Positions 38,733-45,864 of a DNA stretch of 64,000 nt are shown here, piece by piece. The DNA lies in NCBI RefSeq assembly GCF_035556095.1, contig NZ_DATMFT010000021.1, forward strand, positions 1 through 64,000, written 5' to 3'. Under the pieces are notes generated by a model that was given only the letters and a program-made list of their open reading frames with translations, was not told where the DNA came from and searched no databases. Position numbers and translations under genes: made by a program. The stretch is from Parapedobacter sp035556095 (GTDB lineage: Bacteria > Bacteroidota > Bacteroidia > Sphingobacteriales > Sphingobacteriaceae). Each line of letters starts with the position of its first letter. Within the stretch, counting starts at the first letter, position 1.

Positions 38733-40181
38733 ATGCTAACGTATTTTCAATGCATTCTTGTCGCGATTACGATATCAATAGGTTCTTGTAAGAAGGGCAG
38801 CGAGACCCCAGAAAGCGCAGACGATTTGCGGCGTGCGCGTATTCAACTCGACTTTGGCCAGACCTACCAAACAATAGACGGTTTCGGTTTTTTTGGCGCC
38901 AAGGATGCTTGGTGGCGCACAGATATGTGGGACACTGAGTGGGGTGAGAAGGTAATCGCCGATCTGGGAATAACAATTTGGCGGAGCGAAATTTATCCTC
39001 CGGCAACGGTGAGTGCAAACCAAGACGCCGACTGGACCAAGCAGCGCCCCGTAGTGGTAGGGTTGAAAGCAAAGGCAGATCAGCACAACGTAAACCTAAA
39101 ATTTATTGCCTCGGTATGGAGCCCCCCGGCCGACATGAAATGGGCCACACAGTTTTCCTGGGCCGGCGATGAAAACGCAACCCGTTGGGAAGATTCCGCC
39201 GTTACCACGAAAAACGGAGGGACATTGAATCCCAACAAATATGGGGAGTTTGCGGATTACCTCAACCATCATATTCAGCTTTACCAGGAGTTGGGGATTG
39301 ATTTGTATGCATTGAGTTTACAGAACGAGCCCGCTTTTTCGCAATCGTTTAATTCCTGTACCTATACCACGTATTGGTATAACGATCTGCTGGTCAACGT
39401 GGTTCCTAAAATCAAGCAGGTGTTTCCTGGTGTCAATATTTTTGGGGCAGAACATATGTTGTCCATGGAAGGAATGGAGAAAAACTGGCGATGGTTTTAT
39501 CACTCGGCAATAAAAGCGAATGCTGAGGCAGCGGCAAACTTGGACATCCTGGCTGTACACGGTTATAGTGATGGGGTATTGCCCAACTCGGGTTCTGAAC
39601 TGGTAAATATGTGGGAAAACCATGTTGAACAGTTTTCAGAACCAATGGGAAAAAAGGTCTGGATGTCCGAAACTTCGGGGTATTCTGAGAACTGGGAAAC
39701 GACAGGTGATAGGACCGGTGCACTGGGTTTGGGATTGGACATGATGGCTGCCCTGGTTCATGGGAACGTCAACGCATGGGTCTGGTGGCAAGGAAGTGAG
39801 CTCGATGGAATAGATGAATACAACTTGATGAATGGTACGTTACCAGGGAGCAAGTACTTCGTTTCCAAACATTACTATCGATTTATCCGACCCGGCGCGG
39901 TTCGTATACAGGCTACCTCCACCGACGAAGACATTTTCGTAACAGCTTTCAAGCACGCCGAAAATGGGACGGTATCTGTGGTCATCATCAACGCGGGTGA
40001 GCCCAAGTCTATTTCCCTTAATGGAAGTGGCCTTCCCGCAGCATTCGAAATGTACCGCACGAATCCCACAGGTTCCGAAAACTGTACCTTGATTTCTGAA
40101 GTTTCGAGTGGAGACAGCAATCGTTTTTTGTTGCCGGGGAAGAGCATCGTGACCCTCCAAGCGGGTGGTAACCCGTTATAA
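38733..40181 (+). CDS. GH30-family glycoside hydrolase lipoprotein
   Basis: A 482-residue lipoprotein (signal ends SIGSC, Cys19), so anchored to the outer membrane or periplasmic face. It has a GH30-type fold: the DGFGFFGA segment at the barrel start, an acid/base Glu199 in LSLQNEP, a nucleophile Glu313 in WMSETSG, and a C-terminal beta-sandwich (VVIINAGEPKSISLNG) wrapped with the barrel. GH30 includes endo-xylanases and beta-glucosylceramidase-like or beta-1,6-glucanase enzymes. The VWSPPADMKW and WVWWQGSELDGID segments resemble xylanase-like members, but the substrate is not decided. It follows susD and a stem-loop and is likely part of the locus 2 degradation set. Confidence 0.87.
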   Translation: MLTYFQCILVAITISIGSCKKGSETPESADDLRRARIQLDFGQTYQTIDGFGFFGAKDAWWRTDMWDTEWGEKVIADLGITIWRSEIYPPATVSANQDADWTKQRPVVVGLKAKADQHNVNLKFIASVWSPPADMKWATQFSWAGDENATRWEDSAVTTKNGGTLNPNKYGEFADYLNHHIQLYQELGIDLYALSLQNEPAFSQSFNSCTYTTYWYNDLLVNVVPKIKQVFPGVNIFGAEHMLSMEGMEKNWRWFYHSAIKANAEAAANLDILAVHGYSDGVLPNSGSELVNMWENHVEQFSEPMGKKVWMSETSGYSENWETTGDRTGALGLGLDMMAALVHGNVNAWVWWQGSELDGIDEYNLMNGTLPGSKYFVSKHYYRFIRPGAVRIQATSTDEDIFVTAFKHAENGTVSVVIINAGEPKSISLNGSGLPAAFEMYRTNPTGSENCTLISEVSSGDSNRFLLPGKSIVTLQAGGNPL

Positions 40182-40334
40182 ATTTTATATGTGAGCGTAA
40201 TCGCGCCTTCGGATTACTTGATTCCGGACGAAAAGACGTAGCGTAAGAGGAGTAGTATAGCCATAAGCTGGAACGCAAGTTGCTGAGCGTCCTCCAAAAA
40301 TAGGAACAATATTGAATCTAAAATAAAAAGCAAG

Positions 40335-41981
40335 ATGAGACAATTAAGTTTGCTGCTGATCATCGTACTGAATACCATGCCGGGTACGGCACAAGACGCG
40401 CCTATACGACTGTTGGTGCGCGCAGACGATATGGGGGCATCTCGATCGGCCAACGTCGCAGCTATTGAGGCATACGAAAAAGGAATTGTCCGGTCGGTGG
40501 AAGTGATGGTTCCCGGTGCTTGGTTCGAAGACGCTGTCATGTTGCTCAATGACCGGCCAGACCTCGATGTGGGTATCCATCTGACGTTGACCAGCGAATG
40601 GGATAAAGTAAAATGGCGCCCACTTACCCAATGCCCAAGCATTACGGGCGAAGATGGTTACTTTTTTCCGTTTGTTTGGAAAAGTGACCGCATACCTAGC
40701 GCGGCCAATATCGTCGAAAGCGCCTGGGATATACGTGAAATCGAACAGGAGCTCCGGGCGCAGATTGAACTGGGCATAAAGCGGATCCCACACATTACGC
40801 ACCTATCTGAACATATGGGGTGCCTGAGTTTTTCAGACGCCACAAAAGAGCTCTTACAAAAGCTGGCTGCCGAATATGGTCTGGCGGTTGATTTAGCAGG
40901 CGTCTCGCGATTTCCAAGTTGGAGTGGAAGTGCAGTACCGGCCTCAGAAAAGATTGGAAAACTGCGACGACAACTCCAACAGCTGTCGGCCGGTACTTAC
41001 TTGTTGGTCGAACACCCAGCACTTGATGACTTGGAAACCCGGGGTCTGGGGCATGTGGGCTATGAAAACGTGGCTGAAGACAGAGCTGGGGTTTTTAGGG
41101 CGTTTATCGACGATGATGTTCAGCGAATTGTTGCCCAACGTGGAATCGAATTGATTTCTTATCGCGAACTGAAATCTGCCGTCCCATCATCTGTTGCACA
41201 AACGAACAGCATTGCGCGGGCAGCCAATGTTGCACAGCCCCCCGCACATCCGGAAGTGAGATGGGTAAATCCAGAGATACCCCAGATTGCCGGGCTCAAT
41301 CACTATATTTTATCAAGCAATGCGATGGGACATGCCGTCGGATATACGGTGTGGACGCCGAAGGAATATCATGAACAGACAGCTAAGCGATACCCAGTTA
41401 TCTACTTTTTACATGGTATGGGTGGGAGCGAATCGTCGGATGCCGCGGGTTTTTCATCGTGGTTGGCGAAGGCTATCGAAAGTCAAGTACTGCCCCCAGT
41501 CATCTGTGTATTCCCGAATGGTGGCCGGAGTGGGTATCGGGGTGAAATGGAACAGATGATGGTAGCAGAATTGATTCCGCATATCGATCGCGAATACCGG
41601 ACCATCTCGAGGGCGGAAGCCCGTGGGGTTGTTGGGTTCTCCATGGGCGGTGTGGGCGCGGTGCGTTTGGCCATTATGTACCCGGAATTGTTTAGCGCCG
41701 CAGGAAGTATGGGCGGCGGCATCCGCTTGGAGCGCGATGAACTTGAACGAGCCGTGGCACGTGCGCTTCCCTCATGGAAGCACCGGGGTTTCGGATTCTT
41801 TCTGGTGAACGGAGACCAAGATCGGCCACAGGCATTCAGCGCGTTTGCAAAAAAGTTGTCGAACGCTGGCGTGGATCATCATTTATTGGTATTGGAAGAT
41901 ACAGCCCATAATCTGGGGCATTATTACGAACGATCCGTCAACCAACTCCTGTTCTTTGTTGGGAGACACCTGGAATTCTAA
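40335..41981 (+). CDS. Fusion of YdjC/ChbG-like deacetylase and CE1-like esterase
   Basis: A 548-residue exported protein (signal about 1-20, ending GTAQ). Residues about 22-290 form a YdjC/ChbG-like carbohydrate deacetylase domain with metal-binding candidates Asp31 and Asp32 (RADDMG), His82 (GIHL) and the cluster HITHLSEH (153-160). Residues about 310-548 form an alpha/beta-hydrolase of the esterase D/feruloyl-esterase-like type. It has nucleophile Ser436 in GFSMGG, an acidic residue at NGDQD (495/497) and a likely catalytic His at HNLGH (525/529). Both activities remove acyl groups from glycans, so the fusion would de-esterify or deacetylate a substituted polysaccharide. It lies between the GH30 and GH5 genes. 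The substrate is inferred from context only. Confidence 0.84.
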   Translation: MRQLSLLLIIVLNTMPGTAQDAPIRLLVRADDMGASRSANVAAIEAYEKGIVRSVEVMVPGAWFEDAVMLLNDRPDLDVGIHLTLTSEWDKVKWRPLTQCPSITGEDGYFFPFVWKSDRIPSAANIVESAWDIREIEQELRAQIELGIKRIPHITHLSEHMGCLSFSDATKELLQKLAAEYGLAVDLAGVSRFPSWSGSAVPASEKIGKLRRQLQQLSAGTYLLVEHPALDDLETRGLGHVGYENVAEDRAGVFRAFIDDDVQRIVAQRGIELISYRELKSAVPSSVAQTNSIARAANVAQPPAHPEVRWVNPEIPQIAGLNHYILSSNAMGHAVGYTVWTPKEYHEQTAKRYPVIYFLHGMGGSESSDAAGFSSWLAKAIESQVLPPVICVFPNGGRSGYRGEMEQMMVAELIPHIDREYRTISRAEARGVVGFSMGGVGAVRLAIMYPELFSAAGSMGGGIRLERDELERAVARALPSWKHRGFGFFLVNGDQDRPQAFSAFAKKLSNAGVDHHLLVLEDTAHNLGHYYERSVNQLLFFVGRHLEF

Positions 41982-42171
41982 TATCAACAAAATTATCTTT
42001 TGCCAGTTATGCTTTTTCAACAAATCCAACAGGTTAAATATGAATATAATTCGACGCATCGTTGATGCCGTTGGTGAGAAGGCTAAGACATCGTCCGTAT
42101 CTCGTTCGTAGCTGCTTTGAGGCTGCTTCGCAATGAAGCCAGGCTGTGGCTATACTGAGTCCGGGGTGTAT

Positions 42172-42196
42172 CCACGTTTTTACCGCAAAAACGTGG
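42172..42196. repeat. Perfect 10-base-pair hairpin in intergenic region
   Basis: CCACGTTTTT (42172-42181), loop ACCGC, AAAAACGTGG (42187-42196). A tandem ACGTGGACTC pair overlaps its 3' arm. No gene lies in the immediate vicinity, and the function is unknown. Confidence 0.6.
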
Positions 42197-42369
42197 ACTC
42201 GACGTGGACTCACCGTGCTCACAGGGTGCAGGCATAGCGAAGCAGTCTCGAACCGTTGGCAAACAAGTGTCGAACCGTGTCTTATCCTAATATGGCTATA
42301 CAGGTTATTGAATGAATTTTGAATTGGCTATACACCAGCTTTTTTTATTTTTAGATGTGTTGTTTTTTG

Positions 42370-42377
42370 TATTTTTG
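42370..42377 (+). promoter_or_regulatory. Putative -7 promoter element for GH5 gene
   Basis: TATTTTTG is a perfect TAnnTTTG element, 133 bases before the GH5 start codon. Upstream at the expected distance there is only a T-rich stretch, not a clear TTTG. It suggests GH5 may have its own promoter after the non-coding gap. Confidence 0.35.
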
Positions 42378-42510
42378 GCTACGTGCCCGTATTCGGTCAA
42401 GCGGAGGATTGGGAAACAAGATTGACATGACTTACGGGGTTAATGGACAAGCAGGTTGCCAATGGGATCGGGCGATTAGGAGTCCGGCGGATTAACTAAC
42501 CAAAAAAGAA

Positions 42511-43659
42511 ATGCAAAGACGAGAAATGATAAAACAAGCTGGGACACTGGCCTTCGGGTTGGCAGGTTTGCCTTTGCTGTCGGCAGGAGAGTTGCTTGCC
42601 GCAAAGCCTACCAATGCGCTTCCCCGGTGGAAAGGGTTTAATGTGCTTGATTTCTTCCATCCGGACCCTCGGATGAGGCGGCAGCACACGACCCGGGAAC
42701 ACTTCCGTTGGATGGCGGACTGGGGTTTCGATTTTGTTCGTGTACCCATGGCATACCCGTATTATGTGGATTTCGACCGGACCCGGCCTATCAACAAGGA
42801 AGAAGTGTACCGCATCGACGATAAGCGGGTTCAGGAGGTGATGGAATTGGTGGAGCAGGCCAATAGCCAAGGCCTGCACGTGAGCCTCAATTTACACCGA
42901 GCGCCCGGGTTTTGCGTCAATGCGGGCTTCGAAGAACCTTATAATCTTTGGACGGATCATGAAGCTATGGAGGCGTTTGTATTTCATTGGGCGCATTGGG
43001 CCAAGTTGCTCAGGAGCAAAACCCACGAATACATCAGCTTTGATTTGTTGAATGAGCCTTGTTTCCGCGAGGATATGAACGACCAGTTTTCGCGCCGTAG
43101 TTCGGTGCCCAAAGACATATACCGAGACCTGATCGTCAAAGGTTTTGATACCATACGGATGGCTAACCCACGGGCTTTGGTCATCGCGGATGGAAATAAC
43201 ATTGGTGCCGAGGTCATCGACAATATATCCGACTTGGATGTTGCCCAAAGTTGTAGGGGCTATGCACCCGGTTTGGTTTCCCATTACAAAGCACCCTGGG
43301 TATTCCAGCACCCGGATGACTTACCGGCAGTCACTTGGCCAAGCGAAGAAAACGGTGTGGTGCATGACAAGACTTGGCTGAGGGAGCATTTTGCGCCGTG
43401 GATCGACTTAGTGAGCCAAGGGGGCGGTGTGCACTGCGGCGAATGTGGCGCATGGAAGGAAACCCCACATCAGGTAGCGCTCTCGTGGATGGATGATATG
43501 TTTTCCATATTGACAGAACATGGGATTGGTTTTGCACTTTGGGAGTTTAATGGAACCTTCGGTATACTGAATTCGGACCGGAGAGACGTTGCTTATGAAG
43601 ACTGGTATGGGCAAAAGCTCGACCGGAAGATGCTCGATCTATTGAGGAAGTTTGTGTAA
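42511..43659 (+). CDS. GH5-family glycoside hydrolase (cellulase-like), exported
   Basis: A 382-residue exported hydrolase. The N-terminus (MQRREMIKQAG then a hydrophobic stretch to about residue 30) resembles a Tat-like signal with paired arginines. The (beta/alpha)8 fold of GH5 is supported by the acid/base Glu182 in FDLLNEP, the nucleophile Glu311 in VHCGECGAW, the WGFDFVRVPM strand-3 region and the histidine pair near SHYKAPWVFQHPDD. GH5 enzymes cleave beta-1,4 glucans, mannans, xylans and related polymers; the exact substrate cannot be read. It lies at the end of locus 2, separated from the esterase gene by a long gap. The next locus begins about 90 bases downstream. Confidence 0.88.
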   Translation: MQRREMIKQAGTLAFGLAGLPLLSAGELLAAKPTNALPRWKGFNVLDFFHPDPRMRRQHTTREHFRWMADWGFDFVRVPMAYPYYVDFDRTRPINKEEVYRIDDKRVQEVMELVEQANSQGLHVSLNLHRAPGFCVNAGFEEPYNLWTDHEAMEAFVFHWAHWAKLLRSKTHEYISFDLLNEPCFREDMNDQFSRRSSVPKDIYRDLIVKGFDTIRMANPRALVIADGNNIGAEVIDNISDLDVAQSCRGYAPGLVSHYKAPWVFQHPDDLPAVTWPSEENGVVHDKTWLREHFAPWIDLVSQGGGVHCGECGAWKETPHQVALSWMDDMFSILTEHGIGFALWEFNGTFGILNSDRRDVAYEDWYGQKLDRKMLDLLRKFV

Positions 43660-43702
43660 CCATTACCCGATGGTGCAGGATAGTTATGTGTTTTTTTTCT
43701 TA

Positions 43703-43710
43703 TAGGTTTG
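43703..43710 (+). promoter_or_regulatory. Putative -7 promoter element of Sus locus 3
   Basis: TAGGTTTG matches TAnnTTTG. It would place the transcript start near 43717, downstream of a TTG at 43708 but upstream of the TTG at 43750, supporting the latter as the sigma gene start. No clear TTTG lies about 19 bases upstream. Confidence 0.35.
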
Positions 43711-43749
43711 AGGTACCCTTATTTGTACCGCGATATAAACCGATATAAA

Positions 43750-44352
43750 TTGATTTCTCAAGGCCATAACGAAGAACGGCACTTACTCGAACAATTGCGA
43801 GCGGGTAACCACGACGCATTTGTGGAAATATACCATCGGTATAAGCTACGGCTAGCAGGTAACTTCCTCAGGATACTCAAGTCGCCCGAACTGGCAGAGG
43901 AGTTACTACAAGAACTATTTGTACGATTATGGATGCGCCGGGAACAAGTCGACCCCGAACAGTCAATTAAATCATACTTGTTTCGCATCGGGGAAAACCT
44001 CATCCGCGACACATTCCGAAAAGCCGCGAAAGATAGGGTGATGCAACAGCATTTACTGGCCGCGATTTCCGAAACCTATTCGCACGTCGAAGAATCCTTG
44101 ATTTCGTCGGAGACCCGGACAGCGCTTCACCGCGCAATTGATCTGCTGCCGCCTAAAAGGCGGGAAGTATTTATATTGTGCAAGATGGAGTCCAGAAGCT
44201 ACGAGGAGGTAAGCAAGCTGTTGAACATCAGCCCGGGTACTGTAAATGATCACATTCGAAAAGCCAACCGCTTTTTGAGGCAATACCTGACCACACATGC
44301 TGAATTAGGCGTGCTTCTCGTGTCGAGTGCCATGTTATATCATATTTCATAA
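43750..44352 (+). CDS. ECF RNA polymerase sigma factor, Sus locus 3
   Basis: An ECF sigma factor of about 200 residues. Region 2 begins with LLEQLRAGNHDAFVEIYHRYK and includes LAEELLQELFVRLWMRREQVDPEQ. Region 4 contains LPPKRREVFILCKMESRSYEEVSKLLNISPGTVNDHIRKA. A hydrophobic tail (LGVLLVSSAMLYHIS) is typical of Sus-linked members. There is no in-frame ATG before region 2. I took the TTG at 43750, because the frame upstream to the TTG at 43708 encodes RYPYLYRDINRYK, which does not resemble a sigma N-terminus and overlaps a promoter-like element. It is followed by FecR, SusC and SusD. Product certain, start uncertain. Confidence 0.88.
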   Translation: MISQGHNEERHLLEQLRAGNHDAFVEIYHRYKLRLAGNFLRILKSPELAEELLQELFVRLWMRREQVDPEQSIKSYLFRIGENLIRDTFRKAAKDRVMQQHLLAAISETYSHVEESLISSETRTALHRAIDLLPPKRREVFILCKMESRSYEEVSKLLNISPGTVNDHIRKANRFLRQYLTTHAELGVLLVSSAMLYHIS

Positions 44353-44459
44353 AAAATAATGCACTATATATCAATCAATTACTTCTAATTCTGATTTTTC
44401 TTACGGGTTACAGCATCTGATTTTCATGCCATCAGCGTATAAGCATGTAAAATAAGATT

Positions 44460-45671
44460 GTGAGTAAGATTCCCATCACGACACTGTTTCAGAAATACCT
44501 GAATAATCAGATCAACTCGGAAGAGTTGCAAGACTTGCTGCGTTATTTTGAGCATTCGGATGTGGGTGATGATTTGACGCCACTAATCAAACAAGAACTT
44601 GATCGTGCAGACACACAACCGGATGAGTTGTCGAAGGCGATTGCCGATCGTGCAGCGCAGCGGATTATTGCACGGACTAGACCGCCGCGAACGGTATCAG
44701 GTGTATCGAGGAGATGGACGAGCGGATATTGGGTACGCGTAGCAGCCGCGGTGTTGGTCGTTGTGACCGGAAGTATCTATTTCTTTCTCAAATCAACGGG
44801 TGGATTGCAAGTTCCCGTCGCCCAGTTGGCAGATATTGCACCGGGAAGCAACCAGGCTACACTCACTTTGCCTGACGGTCGAACTATTGACCTCGACACA
44901 GCGCAAGGTGGTATCGTGGTAGCCAATGGAATCAAGTACGTAGACGGAAATAAACTAATTGATAATGGACAGTTGGCAATGGATAATGGTGGTAAACCGC
45001 AAGGGGGATCGGCAGCTATCAATTATCAATTATCAACTCCGAAAGGCGGCACCTACCGGGTAACACTGCCGGATGGTACCCGTGTGTGGCTCAATGCAGC
45101 GTCGGCTTTGCGTTATCCTGCTCAGTTCACTGGAAACACACGGGAGGTGGAGCTCGATGGTGAAGGGTATTTTGAGGTTGCAAAGGATGCACATCGCCCA
45201 TTTCTGGTAAAAAGTAATGGTCAGGTGGTTAGGGTTTTGGGAACTGTATTTAACATCAATGCGTATCCTGACGAAGCACAGGTGATGACAACGCTTGTAG
45301 AAGGAGCTGTTGCGGTTGGAAGCAATACCGCTGTGGCGCGCGCGTCCCTAGCATTCGTCACGTTGAAGCCGGGTCAGCAAGCCGCATTTAAGGGTGGCCA
45401 CATACAGGTAATCACGGTTGATGCCAGCGACTATGTAGCATGGAAAGACGGCAGATTTGTATTCTATAACGAACCCCTGCCCTTGGTAATCAAAAAATTA
45501 GAAAGGTGGTATGACGTGTCGTTTGAGCATCAGGAACTCGCAGCCGGTATTGAATTTTGGGGATCGCTATCGCGTAATGTGATGCTCTCCGAGATTCTTG
45601 AAGTGATTGAATTAAATACACCATTAACGTTTGAACGTAAAGGAAGGAGGATTATAGTCAACGAAAAGTAA
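44460..45671 (+). CDS. FecR-family anti-sigma factor, Sus locus 3
   Basis: A 403-residue inner-membrane anti-sigma factor starting at a GTG. The cytoplasmic part is about 90 residues. A membrane helix spans about 92-111 (VRVAAAVLVVVTGSIYFFL). Next come the FecR domain with TPKGGTYRVTLPDGTRVWLNAAS and a C-terminal DUF4974-like domain ending RKGRRIIVNEK. Residues about 166-194, just before the TPKGG block, are encoded by a repetitive A/T-rich segment (IDNGQLAMDNG...INYQLS) that looks like an in-frame insertion of a palindromic repeat absent from the other two FecR proteins here. Function is probably unaffected because it lies in a variable linker. Confidence 0.91.
   Translation: MSKIPITTLFQKYLNNQINSEELQDLLRYFEHSDVGDDLTPLIKQELDRADTQPDELSKAIADRAAQRIIARTRPPRTVSGVSRRWTSGYWVRVAAAVLVVVTGSIYFFLKSTGGLQVPVAQLADIAPGSNQATLTLPDGRTIDLDTAQGGIVVANGIKYVDGNKLIDNGQLAMDNGGKPQGGSAAINYQLSTPKGGTYRVTLPDGTRVWLNAASALRYPAQFTGNTREVELDGEGYFEVAKDAHRPFLVKSNGQVVRVLGTVFNINAYPDEAQVMTTLVEGAVAVGSNTAVARASLAFVTLKPGQQAAFKGGHIQVITVDASDYVAWKDGRFVFYNEPLPLVIKKLERWYDVSFEHQELAAGIEFWGSLSRNVMLSEILEVIELNTPLTFERKGRRIIVNEK
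44955..45040. repeat. Palindromic repeat inserted in-frame within fecR of locus 3
   Basis: The 5' part has two near-copies of ATTGATAATGG-like units (around 44958 and 44979). The 3' part has the tandem ATCAATTATCAATTATCA (about 45018-45035). Reverse-complementing the 3' part gives AGTTGATAATTGATAATTG, which matches the 5' part at 15 of 19 bases. It adds about 29 codons without a stop. Confidence 0.5.
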
Positions 45672-45701
45672 TACCATCATCACAGCATATTAGCCAAAAA
45701 G

Positions 45702-45728
45702 GCCGAAAGTGTCGTTACCACTTTCGGC
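45702..45728 (+). promoter_or_regulatory. Stem-loop between fecR and susC, locus 3
   Basis: GCCGAAAGTG (45702-45711), a 7-base loop, and CACTTTCGGC (45719-45728): a perfect 10-base-pair stem preceded by an A-rich stretch but not followed by a T-tract. It sits at the same place as hairpins in loci 1 and 2 and probably affects how much transcript continues into susC. Confidence 0.6.
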
Positions 45729-45864
45729 GTAATCAGGCGTAACAATTACAACCATTTAAGTAACTAAATCGTTCACCTAACGGTACAAAACTACTAAAAG
45801 CGATTCACAATTTTAGATTTTGAAAGTGAAAAGCGAGGGGATTGTACCTGAAAAAAAGTTTTTT

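Larger units (their letters stand above)
41982..42510. other. 529-base structured non-coding region between esterase fusion and GH5
   Basis: No credible gene was seen. The middle is rich in inverted and direct repeats: a perfect 10-base-pair hairpin at 42172, two copies of ACGTGGACTC (42191 and 42202), two copies of TCGAACCGT (42249 and 42271) and three of GGCTATAC. A GCTTC-gcaat-GAAGC stem lies near 42125. The end carries a -7 promoter element. It may be a relic of an inserted element or a regulatory region for the GH5 gene. Confidence 0.45.

Noticed and set aside
41845..42111. 88-residue frame overlapping the esterase fusion end
   Set aside because: It lies mostly in a different frame of the esterase gene, with no signal, domain or start context.
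42034..42222. 62-residue minus-strand frame in the structured gap
   Set aside because: It overlaps inverted repeats and lacks any domain, start signal or conserved pattern.
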